From contig JAYUGJ010000144.1 in NCBI GenBank assembly GCA_043738425.1, forward strand, positions 1-17,468: a DNA stretch of 17,468 nucleotides, written 5' to 3'. Under the pieces are notes generated by a model that was not told the DNA's origin, searched no databases, and saw only the letters and a list, made by a program, of their open reading frames with translations. Below are positions 1 to 7,326 of this stretch, in pieces. The translations under genes and the position numbers were made by a program. Position 1 is the stretch's first letter. Each line of letters starts with the position of its first letter. Source of the stretch: PBB1 sp043738425 (GTDB lineage: Bacteria > Pseudomonadota > Gammaproteobacteria > Burkholderiales > Burkholderiaceae_C).

Positions 1-983
1 GTCGCGCCCAGCAATGCAAGCCATATGCGGCCGGCGCGCCAGTCGGCTTGATCGCATTGCAGCGCCAGCACCAGCTCGGCGAAACGCTCGGGGCGGCGCC
101 AGGCATCGCAGCGTTCGAACCGTGCCACGGCCACGTTCGCGTCGATGACATCGTCACGCAGCAAGCCTGCGCCTTCGCGCTCGAGCATCACGGCCAGGGC
201 TTCGCAGTCCTTGGGTGCGCGCAGCCGCAGCGCCAGGCTCGATGGTGTGATGGCATGGCGCGCAAGGGACGCGAAGCGCACGGTCAGCGGCGCGCCAAGC
301 TCGGCGCAGCGGTCGAGCAACATGCCCAGGGCGGCGAGGTCGACGCCGTGCATTTCGGGTAGTAGCCGCGGCAGCGCGCCGCAATCAGCCAACAGCTGCA
401 GCATGCGGCTGGGCCGTGCTTCCATCAGGCCGCGCGCAAGCTCCTGCCACACACGTTCGCTCACCAGCGCGTCGACCTCGCCGTCATCCACCAACTTGCG
501 CAGCAACGCCAGCGTCTCGGGCGCGACACTGAAGGCGTGAAAGCGCGCCGCAAAACGCGCCACGCGCAAGAGCCGCACCGGGTCTTCGGCAAACGCCGGC
601 GACACATGGCGTAGCAGCCGGGCGGCCAGGTCGCGCTGACCGCCGTACGGGTCGATGAGTACACCGGCTGCGTCTTCGGCCATCGCATTGATGGTCAGGT
701 CGCGGCGCTGCAGATCGGCTTCCAGGGTGACGTTCGCGTCGGCGTGAAAAACGAAGCCGTGGTAGCCGGGCGCGGTTTTGCGCTCGGTGCGGGCGAGGGC
801 GTATTCCTGTTTGGTGAGCGGGTGCAAAAACACCGGGAAGTCGCGGCCGACGGGCAAGTACCCTGCCGCCAGCATCGCGTCGGGTGTGCTGCCAGTGACC
901 ACCCAATCGATGTCGCTCGCATCGGTTGCCGGACGACCCAGCAGCCGGTCGCGCACCGCACCGCCGACCTGCCAAATTTTCAT
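1..983 (-). CDS. cca: CCA-adding tRNA nucleotidyltransferase, 3' end outside window
   Basis: Adds or repairs the 3'-terminal CCA of tRNAs from CTP and ATP without a nucleic-acid template (cytoplasmic). The protein starts MKIWQVGGAVRDRLLG at 983 and stays open to base 1, giving at least 327 residues. Visible class II nucleotidyltransferase motifs are GGAVRD (residues 7-12), the metal-binding pair D24/D26 in DIDW, RRDLTINAM (93-101), and the EDPVRLLRVARFAARF block at about 133-148. The order and spacing match E. coli Cca closely. The region that holds the HD phosphohydrolase motif in E. coli is shortened here: after the conserved VRFASL (235-240) the sequence reads ARHA rather than CHDLGK. This agrees with bacterial CCA enzymes that lack the HD domain. 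It lies 29 bp downstream of the NDUFA9-family gene on the same strand and is probably cotranscribed with it. Identification is firm; the C-terminus is not visible. Confidence 0.95.
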   Translation of the reverse strand, partial: MKIWQVGGAVRDRLLGRPATDASDIDWVVTGSTPDAMLAAGYLPVGRDFPVFLHPLTKQEYALARTERKTAPGYHGFVFHADANVTLEADLQRRDLTINAMAEDAAGVLIDPYGGQRDLAARLLRHVSPAFAEDPVRLLRVARFAARFHAFSVAPETLALLRKLVDDGEVDALVSERVWQELARGLMEARPSRMLQLLADCGALPRLLPEMHGVDLAALGMLLDRCAELGAPLTVRFASLARHAITPSSLALRLRAPKDCEALAVMLEREGAGLLRDDVIDANVAVARFERCDAWRRPERFAELVLALQCDQADWRAGRIWLALLGA

Positions 984-1012
984 ATCAACGTGGCTTCAGC
1001 GCGGCGGGCCAA

Positions 1013-1969
1013 TCAACCGTGGTGCGCCTTGCGCCGCCACGAACCGAAGCGTGCTGCACCGGCGCGGCCCTGTAGCAGCGGCGTCATCACGGTCTCGAGT
1101 GACGCCGGCGTGATGCCCAGCGATTCAAGACCTGGCACCACACCGCTCAGCACGTTGGGCACACGCATCGAAGCGACGTTGTCGCGCGACATCAGCGGCT
1201 CGCCGGGCATCAGCTCCATCAGCGCGGCTTGCACGCGGGCGATCGGCTCGGGCAGCGCAATCACCATGCGTTCATGCCCGGCGCAGCGGCCGGCAAAACG
1301 CACCAGTGCTTCCAGTGTGTAGACGCTCGGCCCGCCGCATTCGTAGGTCTGACCGATCGATGCGGGCTGGTCGATGGCGGCGACGATGGCGGCCGCGACG
1401 TCCTCTACCCACACCGGCTGGAAGCGGGCCGCGGCACCTGCCAACGGCATCACCGGCACCACCGCCTGCAGCGAGGCGAACAGGTTCAGGAACTTGTCGT
1501 GCTCACCGAAGATGACCGACGGCCGCAGCAGCGTCACGTCCAAGCCGCTGGCCTGCAACACCGCCTCGCCCGCCGCCTTCGAGCGCAGGTAATTCGACGG
1601 CGCATCGGCTGCTGCGCCGAGCGCGCTGACATGCACCAGCCGCTTCACGCCGGCGGCTCGGCAGGCCGCCACCAGTTGGCGCGGCAAATCGACGTGGGTG
1701 CGTTGAAAGTCGGCTTCGCTGCCGTGCAAGATGGCGATCAAATTGACCACCACATCGTGGCGCGCGACCAGGTTGGCGAGCGCGTGCGGATCGTTCACAT
1801 CGCAATCGACCAGCTCCACCGTGGGCAGCGTGCGGATGGCGTTGGCGCGCTGCGGTCGTCGGCTCGGCACCGTGATACGGCCGGCCGCACCGCCGGCACG
1901 TTCGACCAGTTTTTCGCACAGGCTGCGGCCGACGAAACCGCTGCCACCCAAAACCAGAATGTTCGACAT
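1013..1969 (-). CDS. Complex I NDUFA9-family NAD(P)-binding protein (atypical SDR)
   Basis: A 318-residue Rossmann-fold protein of the atypical/extended short-chain dehydrogenase group, the family usually annotated as complex I NDUFA9 subunit family. The nucleotide-binding glycine motif GGSGFVG is at residues 8-14, right after the first beta strand (NILVL). An SDR-like YLRSK (Y127, K131) follows the strand carrying VHVSALGA. LLRPSVIFG (147-155) and the later VWVEDVA are typical of this family. The start at 1969 is chosen because the Rossmann strand begins there; an upstream extension to 2086 would add a proline- and arginine-rich tail without family resemblance. The gene sits between slt and cca in one minus-strand run. 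Substrate and physiological role are not known from sequence. Bacterial members are related to the mitochondrial complex I accessory subunit, but a respiratory role here would be inference. Confidence 0.88.
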   Translation of the reverse strand: MSNILVLGGSGFVGRSLCEKLVERAGGAAGRITVPSRRPQRANAIRTLPTVELVDCDVNDPHALANLVARHDVVVNLIAILHGSEADFQRTHVDLPRQLVAACRAAGVKRLVHVSALGAAADAPSNYLRSKAAGEAVLQASGLDVTLLRPSVIFGEHDKFLNLFASLQAVVPVMPLAGAAARFQPVWVEDVAAAIVAAIDQPASIGQTYECGGPSVYTLEALVRFAGRCAGHERMVIALPEPIARVQAALMELMPGEPLMSRDNVASMRVPNVLSGVVPGLESLGITPASLETVMTPLLQGRAGAARFGSWRRKAHHG

Positions 1970-2048
1970 GGGGCGGCTGCTTTCAAAAAGAGGTGCGCGG
2001 TGGTGGGTGGGCATCGTTCGATTTTGCGGCGTGCAGCGAGGCTGCGGT

Positions 2049-4379
2049 TCAGGGCAGCTCCTTGTCGGCGACAGGGGCAGCGGCATCGCGCGGGCCGATC
2101 GGCGCGCCCAGCCGCGTGGTCAGCGACACCGCGTCGCCGCCCAACAGCGCGGCGTAATAGGCGCTGTTGGACAGCACCTTTTTCACATAGTCGCGGGTTT
2201 CGCTGAATGGAATGTTCTCGGCCCACACCGCGGCTTCCAGCGTGGGGCCGTCGCGCCATTTGCGTGATCGGTTGGGGCCGGCGTTGTAGGCCGCGGCGGC
2301 CAGCGGCTGCGAGCCTGCGAAGTCGTCGAGCACGAGTTTCAAATAGCTGGTGCCCAGAAGTAAATTGACATCGCGCGTGGCCAGCAAATCGGCGCTGTAG
2401 GCCAGGCCTATGCGCTTAGCGGTCCAGCGTGCGGTGGCCGGCATCACCTGCATCAAACCCGACGCGCCGACGCCCGAACGGGCATCGGTGATGAAGCGCG
2501 ACTCTTGGCGTATCAGGCCGTACACATAGGCTGCGTCGAGGCCGATGTCTTGTGCGCGTGCCATCACCTGGGTTTTGTAGGGCGTCGGAAAACGCTGCTG
2601 CATGTCGATCTCGATGCGGGTGCGTTCGCTGGTGTTGATGCAGCGGTCCCACACCTCGCGGTCGCAGGCGCGCGCGGCGGCGGCCAGCAGCTCGCGGTCG
2701 GTCATGCCGCGCAGGCTGTAATTCCATTCGCGTACGCCTTCGCTGCGCAACCCGAGGGCGATCATTTGCAACCCGCGGCTGAGCCCGGCATGCTGATACG
2801 CCGCATCACGCTCGGCGCGCGACGGCGCGACCGGACGCGGCGGCAGCGCCACCGGCCGGCCCAGCTGTTCGCTGGCCAGCGTGCCGTAGAAATGCGGCTG
2901 CCCGGCGATGCTGGCCAGCAGCTCGCGCGCTTGCTTGCGCAGTGCCTCGCTGGTGGCTGTCGGCCTGGGCTGGGCGGCGGGCAAAGGCGCCGCTGCCGCG
3001 TGGTTTGCAACCACCTGGGTTGCCGCGGCGTTGTCGGCCGTTGCCGCGCTGGAGTCGGTTGCCAGCGCAAGTTGCGCCCGCGCCTTCCAGTACAGCCATG
3101 CCGGGTCGCGCTGGTCGGTGGTGGCCATTGCGTCGATGCCGTGCAGTACCTGCAGCCAGCGCCCCGCGCCGCGGTCGGCACGCAGTGCGGCGCGCACCTG
3201 CCACGCCAGCGTTTCATCGGGCCAGGCGGTGTCGATGGGGCTGTTTGTGGTGGTCGCGGTGGCTGCCGCAGCAAGCGGGGCGGTGTTCGATGCCGGCGCG
3301 GCAGCCGCGGCAGATTGCGCAGCGCGCAGCAGCGCCTCGGCGCGGGCGTATTGGTCGGCCGCGGTGTCGAGCAACTTCACTGCCGACTGTTTGGCCGTGG
3401 CGGCCCAGGCCCATGCCGCCAAATCGGCGGGCAGGCTGCGTTCCCAGCGCGCGGTCAATGCGGCCGCTGCGGCGTCGGGATCGTTGGCGGCCAGCTTGAC
3501 CAACGCCAAGGTGGCCAGCTCGGCGTTGTCACGGCCCGGTGCCACCGTGCGCAACGCCAGGTAGCGTGAGGGCCCGCTTTGCAGCGCTTGCAGCGAGGCC
3601 GCGGCCTGCGGATTCGCCAGGCTCACCGCATGAGCCACCGCGCGCGGGCGGTTGATTTCCATCGCCAAACGGGCCTTGCGCCACGCGTCGGCGGGCGTCA
3701 ACACGCGGGCATCGATCAAGGTGCTGGCCATCAAGCTGCAGCCGTCGTCCGCAGCGTCGCGTTGCGCCAGCCAGGCCTGGCGTGCGGCATCACGCACCGG
3801 GTGACCGGCCAGGTGATCGACCAGCAATGCATAGCAGGTCACCTCGCGATCGTCGTTCAGCTTGAAGCGCGGAAAGTCGGCCGCAAAGTGCACCCAATCG
3901 CGGCGCTTGCCGAGTTCCAGCAGCCAGTCGTTGCGCAGCCGGTCTTCGACGTAGGTGCCGCTCCAGCGCAGGTAAAACGCATCGAGATCGGTTTGCTGCA
4001 ATTCGGCCAGCCGCAGGTTGGCATCCCAGTAAGCGACCCAGGCTGCCAACGGATGGTCGGTCATGGTGGCGGTATCGGCGGTATTGGCGGCACTGGCAGT
4101 GGCCATACCGCGCAGTTCCATCAACCGTGCCGCATCGCGCTTGTTGAATGCGCTGTTTGCGTCAACCACCCACTGCTCGGCCGCCGTGCGCGGTGCACTT
4201 GAGGTGCCAGGTTGGGCCCAGGCGCTCGACGTGACCGACAGCGCGCAGGCCAGCGCGCTGCACGCCTTGAGCACACGCCACCATGCCGCGCGCGCCGCGC
4301 GGTGTGTCGCACCGTGTGCTGAATCGTGTGCTGAAATTGCCCGTGCGCTGCGGTAGCGCGCCTTGCCCGTTGAACCCAT
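2049..4379 (-). CDS. slt: Soluble lytic murein transglycosylase (Slt70-like)
   Basis: Periplasmic peptidoglycan lytic transglycosylase, which cleaves the MurNAc-GlcNAc bond with formation of 1,6-anhydroMurNAc. From the ATG at 4379 it has 776 residues, longer than E. coli Slt70 (about 645 as precursor). An arginine-rich n-region and a hydrophobic core ending in SSAWA (51-55) look like a Sec signal peptide. Residues about 65-600 form the alpha-helical superhelical (U and L) region, interrupted by alanine-rich stretches at about 355-380 and 440-475. The catalytic domain occupies about 605-750: IRQESRF carries the catalytic glutamate E626, followed by GLMQVMP and AAAYNAGP. The start is uncertain: no clear ribosome-binding site is visible, and a GTG at 4274 just before the hydrophobic core would give a conventional signal peptide. 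The gene diverges from the folate gene at 4393 with only 13 bp between the two ATGs. Confidence 0.93.
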   Translation of the reverse strand: MGSTGKARYRSARAISAHDSAHGATHRAARAAWWRVLKACSALACALSVTSSAWAQPGTSSAPRTAAEQWVVDANSAFNKRDAARLMELRGMATASAANTADTATMTDHPLAAWVAYWDANLRLAELQQTDLDAFYLRWSGTYVEDRLRNDWLLELGKRRDWVHFAADFPRFKLNDDREVTCYALLVDHLAGHPVRDAARQAWLAQRDAADDGCSLMASTLIDARVLTPADAWRKARLAMEINRPRAVAHAVSLANPQAAASLQALQSGPSRYLALRTVAPGRDNAELATLALVKLAANDPDAAAAALTARWERSLPADLAAWAWAATAKQSAVKLLDTAADQYARAEALLRAAQSAAAAAPASNTAPLAAAATATTTNSPIDTAWPDETLAWQVRAALRADRGAGRWLQVLHGIDAMATTDQRDPAWLYWKARAQLALATDSSAATADNAAATQVVANHAAAAPLPAAQPRPTATSEALRKQARELLASIAGQPHFYGTLASEQLGRPVALPPRPVAPSRAERDAAYQHAGLSRGLQMIALGLRSEGVREWNYSLRGMTDRELLAAAARACDREVWDRCINTSERTRIEIDMQQRFPTPYKTQVMARAQDIGLDAAYVYGLIRQESRFITDARSGVGASGLMQVMPATARWTAKRIGLAYSADLLATRDVNLLLGTSYLKLVLDDFAGSQPLAAAAYNAGPNRSRKWRDGPTLEAAVWAENIPFSETRDYVKKVLSNSAYYAALLGGDAVSLTTRLGAPIGPRDAAAPVADKELP

Positions 4380-4392
4380 TGCTTGGTGCTCG

Positions 4393-4974
4393 ATGCCTGA
4401 TTTGTCTGCGGGTGGATTGGAAGCGGCGCGCCGGTCGAGTCGCCAACGCTTGCGTTCGGCGCGCGAGGTTTTTGTGCACGGCCCCGATGGGCTGGCAGCG
4501 GCCGGCCACCTCGCCGGGCATCTTATGTCGGTGCTGCAGCAACTCGCGCCCGACCGACTCGGCTTGTACTGGCCGGTGCAGTCGGAGTTCGATGTGGCCG
4601 CGTTCTGTACTGCCGCGCAATGGCTTGCCGATACGCCGCTGGCGTTGCCGTTTTCACAACGCGAGCCGCCACGCATGGAGTTTCGGCACTGGGACCGCCG
4701 CCCGCCGTTGTTGCGTGACGGGTGTGGCATCTGCGCGCCCGACGGGCCGGTGGTGGTGCCCGATGTGGTGTTGGCACCGTGCGTGGGCTACACCGCAGCG
4801 GGTTTTCGGCTGGGCTACGGGGGCGGTTTTTTCGACCGCTGGATGGCCGCGCATCCACACGCCACCGTGGTCGGCGTGGCCTGGTCCGTCGGCTTGATCG
4901 ATGAGGCCGAATTGCAGCCGCAACCGCACGACCGTGCATTGGCCTGCGTCGTCACCGAGCGCGGGGTTTTTTGA
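4393..4974 (+). CDS. 5-formyltetrahydrofolate cyclo-ligase family protein, copy 1
   Basis: Member of the 5-formyltetrahydrofolate cyclo-ligase (MTHFS) family, which converts 5-formyl-THF to 5,10-methenyl-THF using ATP. It has 193 residues from the ATG at 4393. Family landmarks are the basic N-terminal helix (AARRSSRQRLRSAR), LYWPVQSEFD (58-67), RMEFRHW (94-100), PDVVLAPCVGY (123-133) and the phosphate-binding signature GFRLGYGGGFFDR (137-149). It is followed after 36 bp by a second member of the same family. The two share the key motifs but are otherwise well diverged, so this is an old duplication or a paired gene rather than a recent copy. Compared with copy 2 its middle section (residues 75-122) is more divergent, so it may have a different substrate or a regulatory role; that is inference. 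Confidence 0.88.
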   Translation: MPDLSAGGLEAARRSSRQRLRSAREVFVHGPDGLAAAGHLAGHLMSVLQQLAPDRLGLYWPVQSEFDVAAFCTAAQWLADTPLALPFSQREPPRMEFRHWDRRPPLLRDGCGICAPDGPVVVPDVVLAPCVGYTAAGFRLGYGGGFFDRWMAAHPHATVVGVAWSVGLIDEAELQPQPHDRALACVVTERGVF

Positions 4975-5010
4975 TCCGCCGCGGCGTGGCGGTCTTGCAC
5001 AATCCAAAAC

Positions 5011-5619
5011 ATGAGCATCCCCACCGACGCCGAGTTGCCCGCCGCCACGCCCAACGAACCCGATCAACGGGACGCCTTGCGCCCCAGGCTCATCGCGGCT
5101 CGCCTGGCGTTGCCCGACCGCCATGAGCGTGCGGTGCAATTGCAAAGCGTGCTGCGCGTGTGGCTGGCGCGGCGGCAGGAAACCGCGATCGGCGGCTACT
5201 GGCCGATCAAGGGCGAATTCGATCCACTGCCCGCGTTGTACCGCTGGGCTGAGGCCGACGACCAGCGTCGCATCGGCTTGCCGGTGGTCGACAAAGTGGC
5301 ACGCAGCTTGAAATTTCATGTGTGGTTTCCCGGCTGCCCGATGGAGCCCGACGCCTACGACATCCCCAAACCCAAAGGCACCGACACCTTTGCGCCGCAG
5401 CTGGTATTGCTGCCGTGCCTGGGCTACGGCGTCGAAGGTGTGCGCATCGGCTACGGCGGCGGCTTTTTTGATCGCATCGTCAACGCGATGCAGCCGAAGC
5501 CGATCACCGTGGGTCTGTGCTACTCGAACGGCTTCATGCCGATGTTGCGGGCACGTGCACACGACCTGTCACTCGACGCGCTGCTGACTGATGACGGTGT
5601 GGCATGGCAGCGCGACTGA
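5011..5619 (+). CDS. 5-formyltetrahydrofolate cyclo-ligase, copy 2
   Basis: Second 5-formyltetrahydrofolate cyclo-ligase (EC 6.3.3.2) in tandem, 202 residues. The N-terminal RDALRPRLIAARLAL (20-34) is the ATP-contacting basic helix. GGYWPIKGEFD (61-71) holds the substrate-binding glutamate, and LKFHVW follows at 100-105. LVLLPCLGYG (131-140) and VRIGYGGGFFDR (144-155) form the family signature. It resembles the housekeeping enzyme more than copy 1 does and is the better candidate for the main cyclo-ligase. It starts 36 bp after copy 1; no strong Shine-Dalgarno and no terminator is seen between them, so one transcript is likely. In many proteobacteria ygfA lies beside the 6S RNA gene; there is no room for that RNA here. 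The gene ends at a TGA at 5617-5619. Confidence 0.94.
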   Translation: MSIPTDAELPAATPNEPDQRDALRPRLIAARLALPDRHERAVQLQSVLRVWLARRQETAIGGYWPIKGEFDPLPALYRWAEADDQRRIGLPVVDKVARSLKFHVWFPGCPMEPDAYDIPKPKGTDTFAPQLVLLPCLGYGVEGVRIGYGGGFFDRIVNAMQPKPITVGLCYSNGFMPMLRARAHDLSLDALLTDDGVAWQRD

Positions 5620-5653
5620 TCAGCCCAGTGGCGAGCTTGAGGCGGCACCGCTG

Positions 5654-6070
5654 ATGGCGATCGGTTGGTTGAACGCATTGAAAGTGGTGCCGTGGCGCAG
5701 CGTGATCGACGCTGCGCCGGGGTTGGCGCAAAGCGCGCGCGGGTTTTTCAAGCGCACCCAAGCGGCGGTGAGCGAGGTCGATGATTCAGCTCCATCGACC
5801 CAGCCGTTCGATGACGCAGACGCCGACGCTGCGGCCGCCATGGCGGTGCTCAATCGCCGCATCGTCGCGGTGGAAAGCGGGCTGGTGCAAGCCACCGAAC
5901 GGCAGCACACCACCGCCCAACTGCTCGATTCACTCGCATCGCAAAACGCCCGTTTGGTCGAGGCCATCGATGCGCTGCAAAAGCGCTGCCGCCTGTTGAC
6001 CGTCGCGTCGGGCGTTTTACTGGCCGGGCTGCTCGCATTTTTGGTGTGGGCGCTGTGGCGATTCGGTTGA
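5654..6070 (+). CDS. Small protein with coiled coil and C-terminal membrane anchor, function unknown
   Basis: A 138-residue protein with no recognised domain. The N-terminus (MAIGWLNALKVVPWRSVIDAAP) is amphipathic and resembles a group of uncharacterised Burkholderiales proteins I recall with a similar VPW...AAPG start. Residues 45-62 are acidic and low complexity. Residues about 63-112 are predicted helical or coiled coil, rich in A, Q, E and R. Residues about 114-135 are a strongly hydrophobic single transmembrane segment ending in WALWRFG, giving a tail-anchored topology with the coiled coil probably cytoplasmic. An upstream in-frame start inside the preceding gene (5591) exists, but the ATG at 5654 is preferred because GAGG lies about 12 bases upstream and the conserved-looking residues begin there. 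It lies 34 bp downstream of the second cyclo-ligase and may share its transcript. Confidence 0.7.
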   Translation: MAIGWLNALKVVPWRSVIDAAPGLAQSARGFFKRTQAAVSEVDDSAPSTQPFDDADADAAAAMAVLNRRIVAVESGLVQATERQHTTAQLLDSLASQNARLVEAIDALQKRCRLLTVASGVLLAGLLAFLVWALWRFG

Positions 6071-6093
6071 CTTTCCCCGCCCGTGCCCATGCC

Positions 6094-6146
6094 CCTGCCC
6101 GCGGCGGCAGGCGCGTTGACAAGTTAGGGATGGCGGGGAATCGGCC
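6094..6146 (+). promoter_or_regulatory. Possible promoter region of the PEP-CTERM gene
   Basis: The 124-bp gap before the PEP-CTERM gene holds a 6-bp inverted repeat CCTGCC/GGCAGG (6094-6111, no T-run). It is followed by a perfect sigma-70 -35 hexamer TTGACA at 6116-6121, but no convincing -10 at the right distance. A TGGCGGGGAATCGGCC stretch (6131-6146) has the invariant GG-N10-GC spacing of a sigma-54 -24/-12 promoter but lacks the TT of TTGC. Sigma-54 control through PrsK/PrsR is known for some PEP-CTERM genes, so the site is worth noting, but the match is weak. Confidence 0.22.
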
Positions 6147-6194
6147 GACCGACGACGATGGAAAGCTCCTTCCAACCCATCAAGTGAGCCCACC

Positions 6195-7004
6195 ATGAAC
6201 CTGCCAAAAAACATCCAGTTCGGCATTGCCACTGCGCTGTGCGCCACCTGGTTCGGCCTCGCGTCGACGCCAGCGGCGGCCCTCGTCCTCGACGACTTCG
6301 ATGCCCCCGGAATCAGTGTGGATGTGATCGAACTGCGCGTGCCTGGCGGGCCATTCGTCAGGAATACGCTGGGTACGGTGGCAGGCGTCGCCGCGCAGCC
6401 CCGCGATGTGAGCGTGCTGTTGGCTTCGGACCGCCGGTTTGACGGTGCGTTGGTCACGATGGGCGGTGGCAGCACCACAGCAGCGTCCAACCGCGGTCAA
6501 CTCGAATACGTGTTGTCCTACGGCGCATTCGCCCGGCCACCAGGCTTTCCGGGCGGTGGCGGCCCGAACCTGGGTCTGAACCTGACGGGGCTCGATGACT
6601 TCTTGGCCGAGTTTTCCAGCGTCGACCGGGTCGTGAATCTGAATGTGACGCTGTACACCAGCGCGCCGCGCCTGGGCAGTGATGGCATCAACCCGCTGTT
6701 CTATTTGTCCTCAGGCATCAATATCGCACCGGCAACCTTGGGTGGAGCGGTGAATGCCCATTTGCTGCTCAACAGCTTCAATTCGATTGCCGCGCCCGAA
6801 GCCGCGTTTTTCAACTTCGCGCAGGTCGACGGCGTCCAGTTTTTGATCGATCGCTCGAACGACACCAACATCGCCACCGGCAACCGGTACACCCTGGACC
6901 GGCTGTCGTTCATTCCAACCGCCGTGCCCGAGCCCGCCGAGTACGCGCTGATGTTGGTGGGCTTGGCTGGTGTGGCGGGCGTGGCACGTCGCCGACGGGG
7001 CTGA
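6195..7004 (+). CDS. PEP-CTERM sorting-domain surface/secreted protein
   Basis: A 269-residue exported protein. An N-terminal signal peptide (hydrophobic 9-25, cleavage probably after AAA at about residue 29) is followed by a mature region of about 215 residues rich in beta-forming, Gly, Asn and Val segments, with no recognised catalytic motif and no cysteine. The C-terminus carries the tripartite PEP-CTERM sorting signal: VPEP at 244-247, a hydrophobic segment (LMLVGLAGVAGVA) and a terminal RRRR cluster. Such signals are recognised by an exosortase (EpsH/XrtA family), which cleaves the tail; the proteins are associated with exopolysaccharide and floc or biofilm matrix. No exosortase is in the window, so it must be encoded elsewhere. 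AAGTGAGC just upstream of the ATG at 6195 is a plausible ribosome-binding site. The specific function is unknown. Confidence 0.9.
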   Translation: MNLPKNIQFGIATALCATWFGLASTPAAALVLDDFDAPGISVDVIELRVPGGPFVRNTLGTVAGVAAQPRDVSVLLASDRRFDGALVTMGGGSTTAASNRGQLEYVLSYGAFARPPGFPGGGGPNLGLNLTGLDDFLAEFSSVDRVVNLNVTLYTSAPRLGSDGINPLFYLSSGINIAPATLGGAVNAHLLLNSFNSIAAPEAAFFNFAQVDGVQFLIDRSNDTNIATGNRYTLDRLSFIPTAVPEPAEYALMLVGLAGVAGVARRRRG

Positions 7005-7011
7005 TTTTTCA

Positions 7012-7326
7012 TTGCTTGAATCGAGCCCAGCGCCGCGCCGCTACACCGTCACCATCGCGCCGCAGGGGCTGGCCTTCGAGGCCCGCGGTGATGTGTCGCT
7101 GGTGCAGTCGGCGCGCGAGGCCGGCATCGTGTTGCCGACCTCGTGCCGCAACGGCACTTGTCGCGCATGCCTGTGTCGGGTGGTCAGCGGCCGGGCGCGT
7201 CACCTGATTGACTGGCCTGGCCTGAGCGCCGATGAAAAGCGTGACGGCTGCATCTTGCCGTGCGTTGCTGCACCAGAAACTGCGCTGTTGATCGAGGCAC
7301 CGCGTGCGCTGGTGCCGGGTGTTTAA
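7012..7326 (+). CDS. Small 2Fe-2S plant-type ferredoxin
   Basis: A single-domain [2Fe-2S] ferredoxin of about 104 residues, a one-electron carrier. The cluster motif is C45-x4-C50-x2-C53 (in SCRNGTCRAC) with the fourth ligand C84 (ILPCV) about 30 residues later; C55 and C80 are extra cysteines. The beta-grasp pattern (YTVTIAP ... FEARGDVSLVQSAREAGIVLPTSCRNGTC) is characteristic. There is no ATG in a sensible position: a TTG at 7012, with GGGG about 9 bases upstream, is chosen; a GTG at 6970 would overlap the preceding gene. It begins only 7 bp after the PEP-CTERM stop codon, so the two are probably cotranscribed, although no functional link is known. No reductase or oxygenase partner is adjacent. 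The TAA stop overlaps the stop of the convergent gene by 4 bp. Confidence 0.83.
   Translation: MLESSPAPRRYTVTIAPQGLAFEARGDVSLVQSAREAGIVLPTSCRNGTCRACLCRVVSGRARHLIDWPGLSADEKRDGCILPCVAAPETALLIEAPRALVPGV

Noticed and set aside
1229..2206. Long plus-strand open frame of about 325 codons opposite the NDUFA9-family gene
   Set aside because: It is an antisense shadow in GC-rich DNA; the opposite strand has clear Rossmann motifs and this frame has Arg/His/Gln-rich composition with no domain.
2505..3569. Plus-strand open frame of about 354 codons opposite slt
   Set aside because: Shadow of slt; Gly/Arg/Cys-rich composition and no recognisable motif.
4975..5010. Place where a 6S RNA gene (ssrS) might sit, since it often neighbours ygfA
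   Set aside because: Only 36 bp separate the two cyclo-ligase genes and 13 bp lie upstream of the first, far too little for an RNA of about 180 nt.
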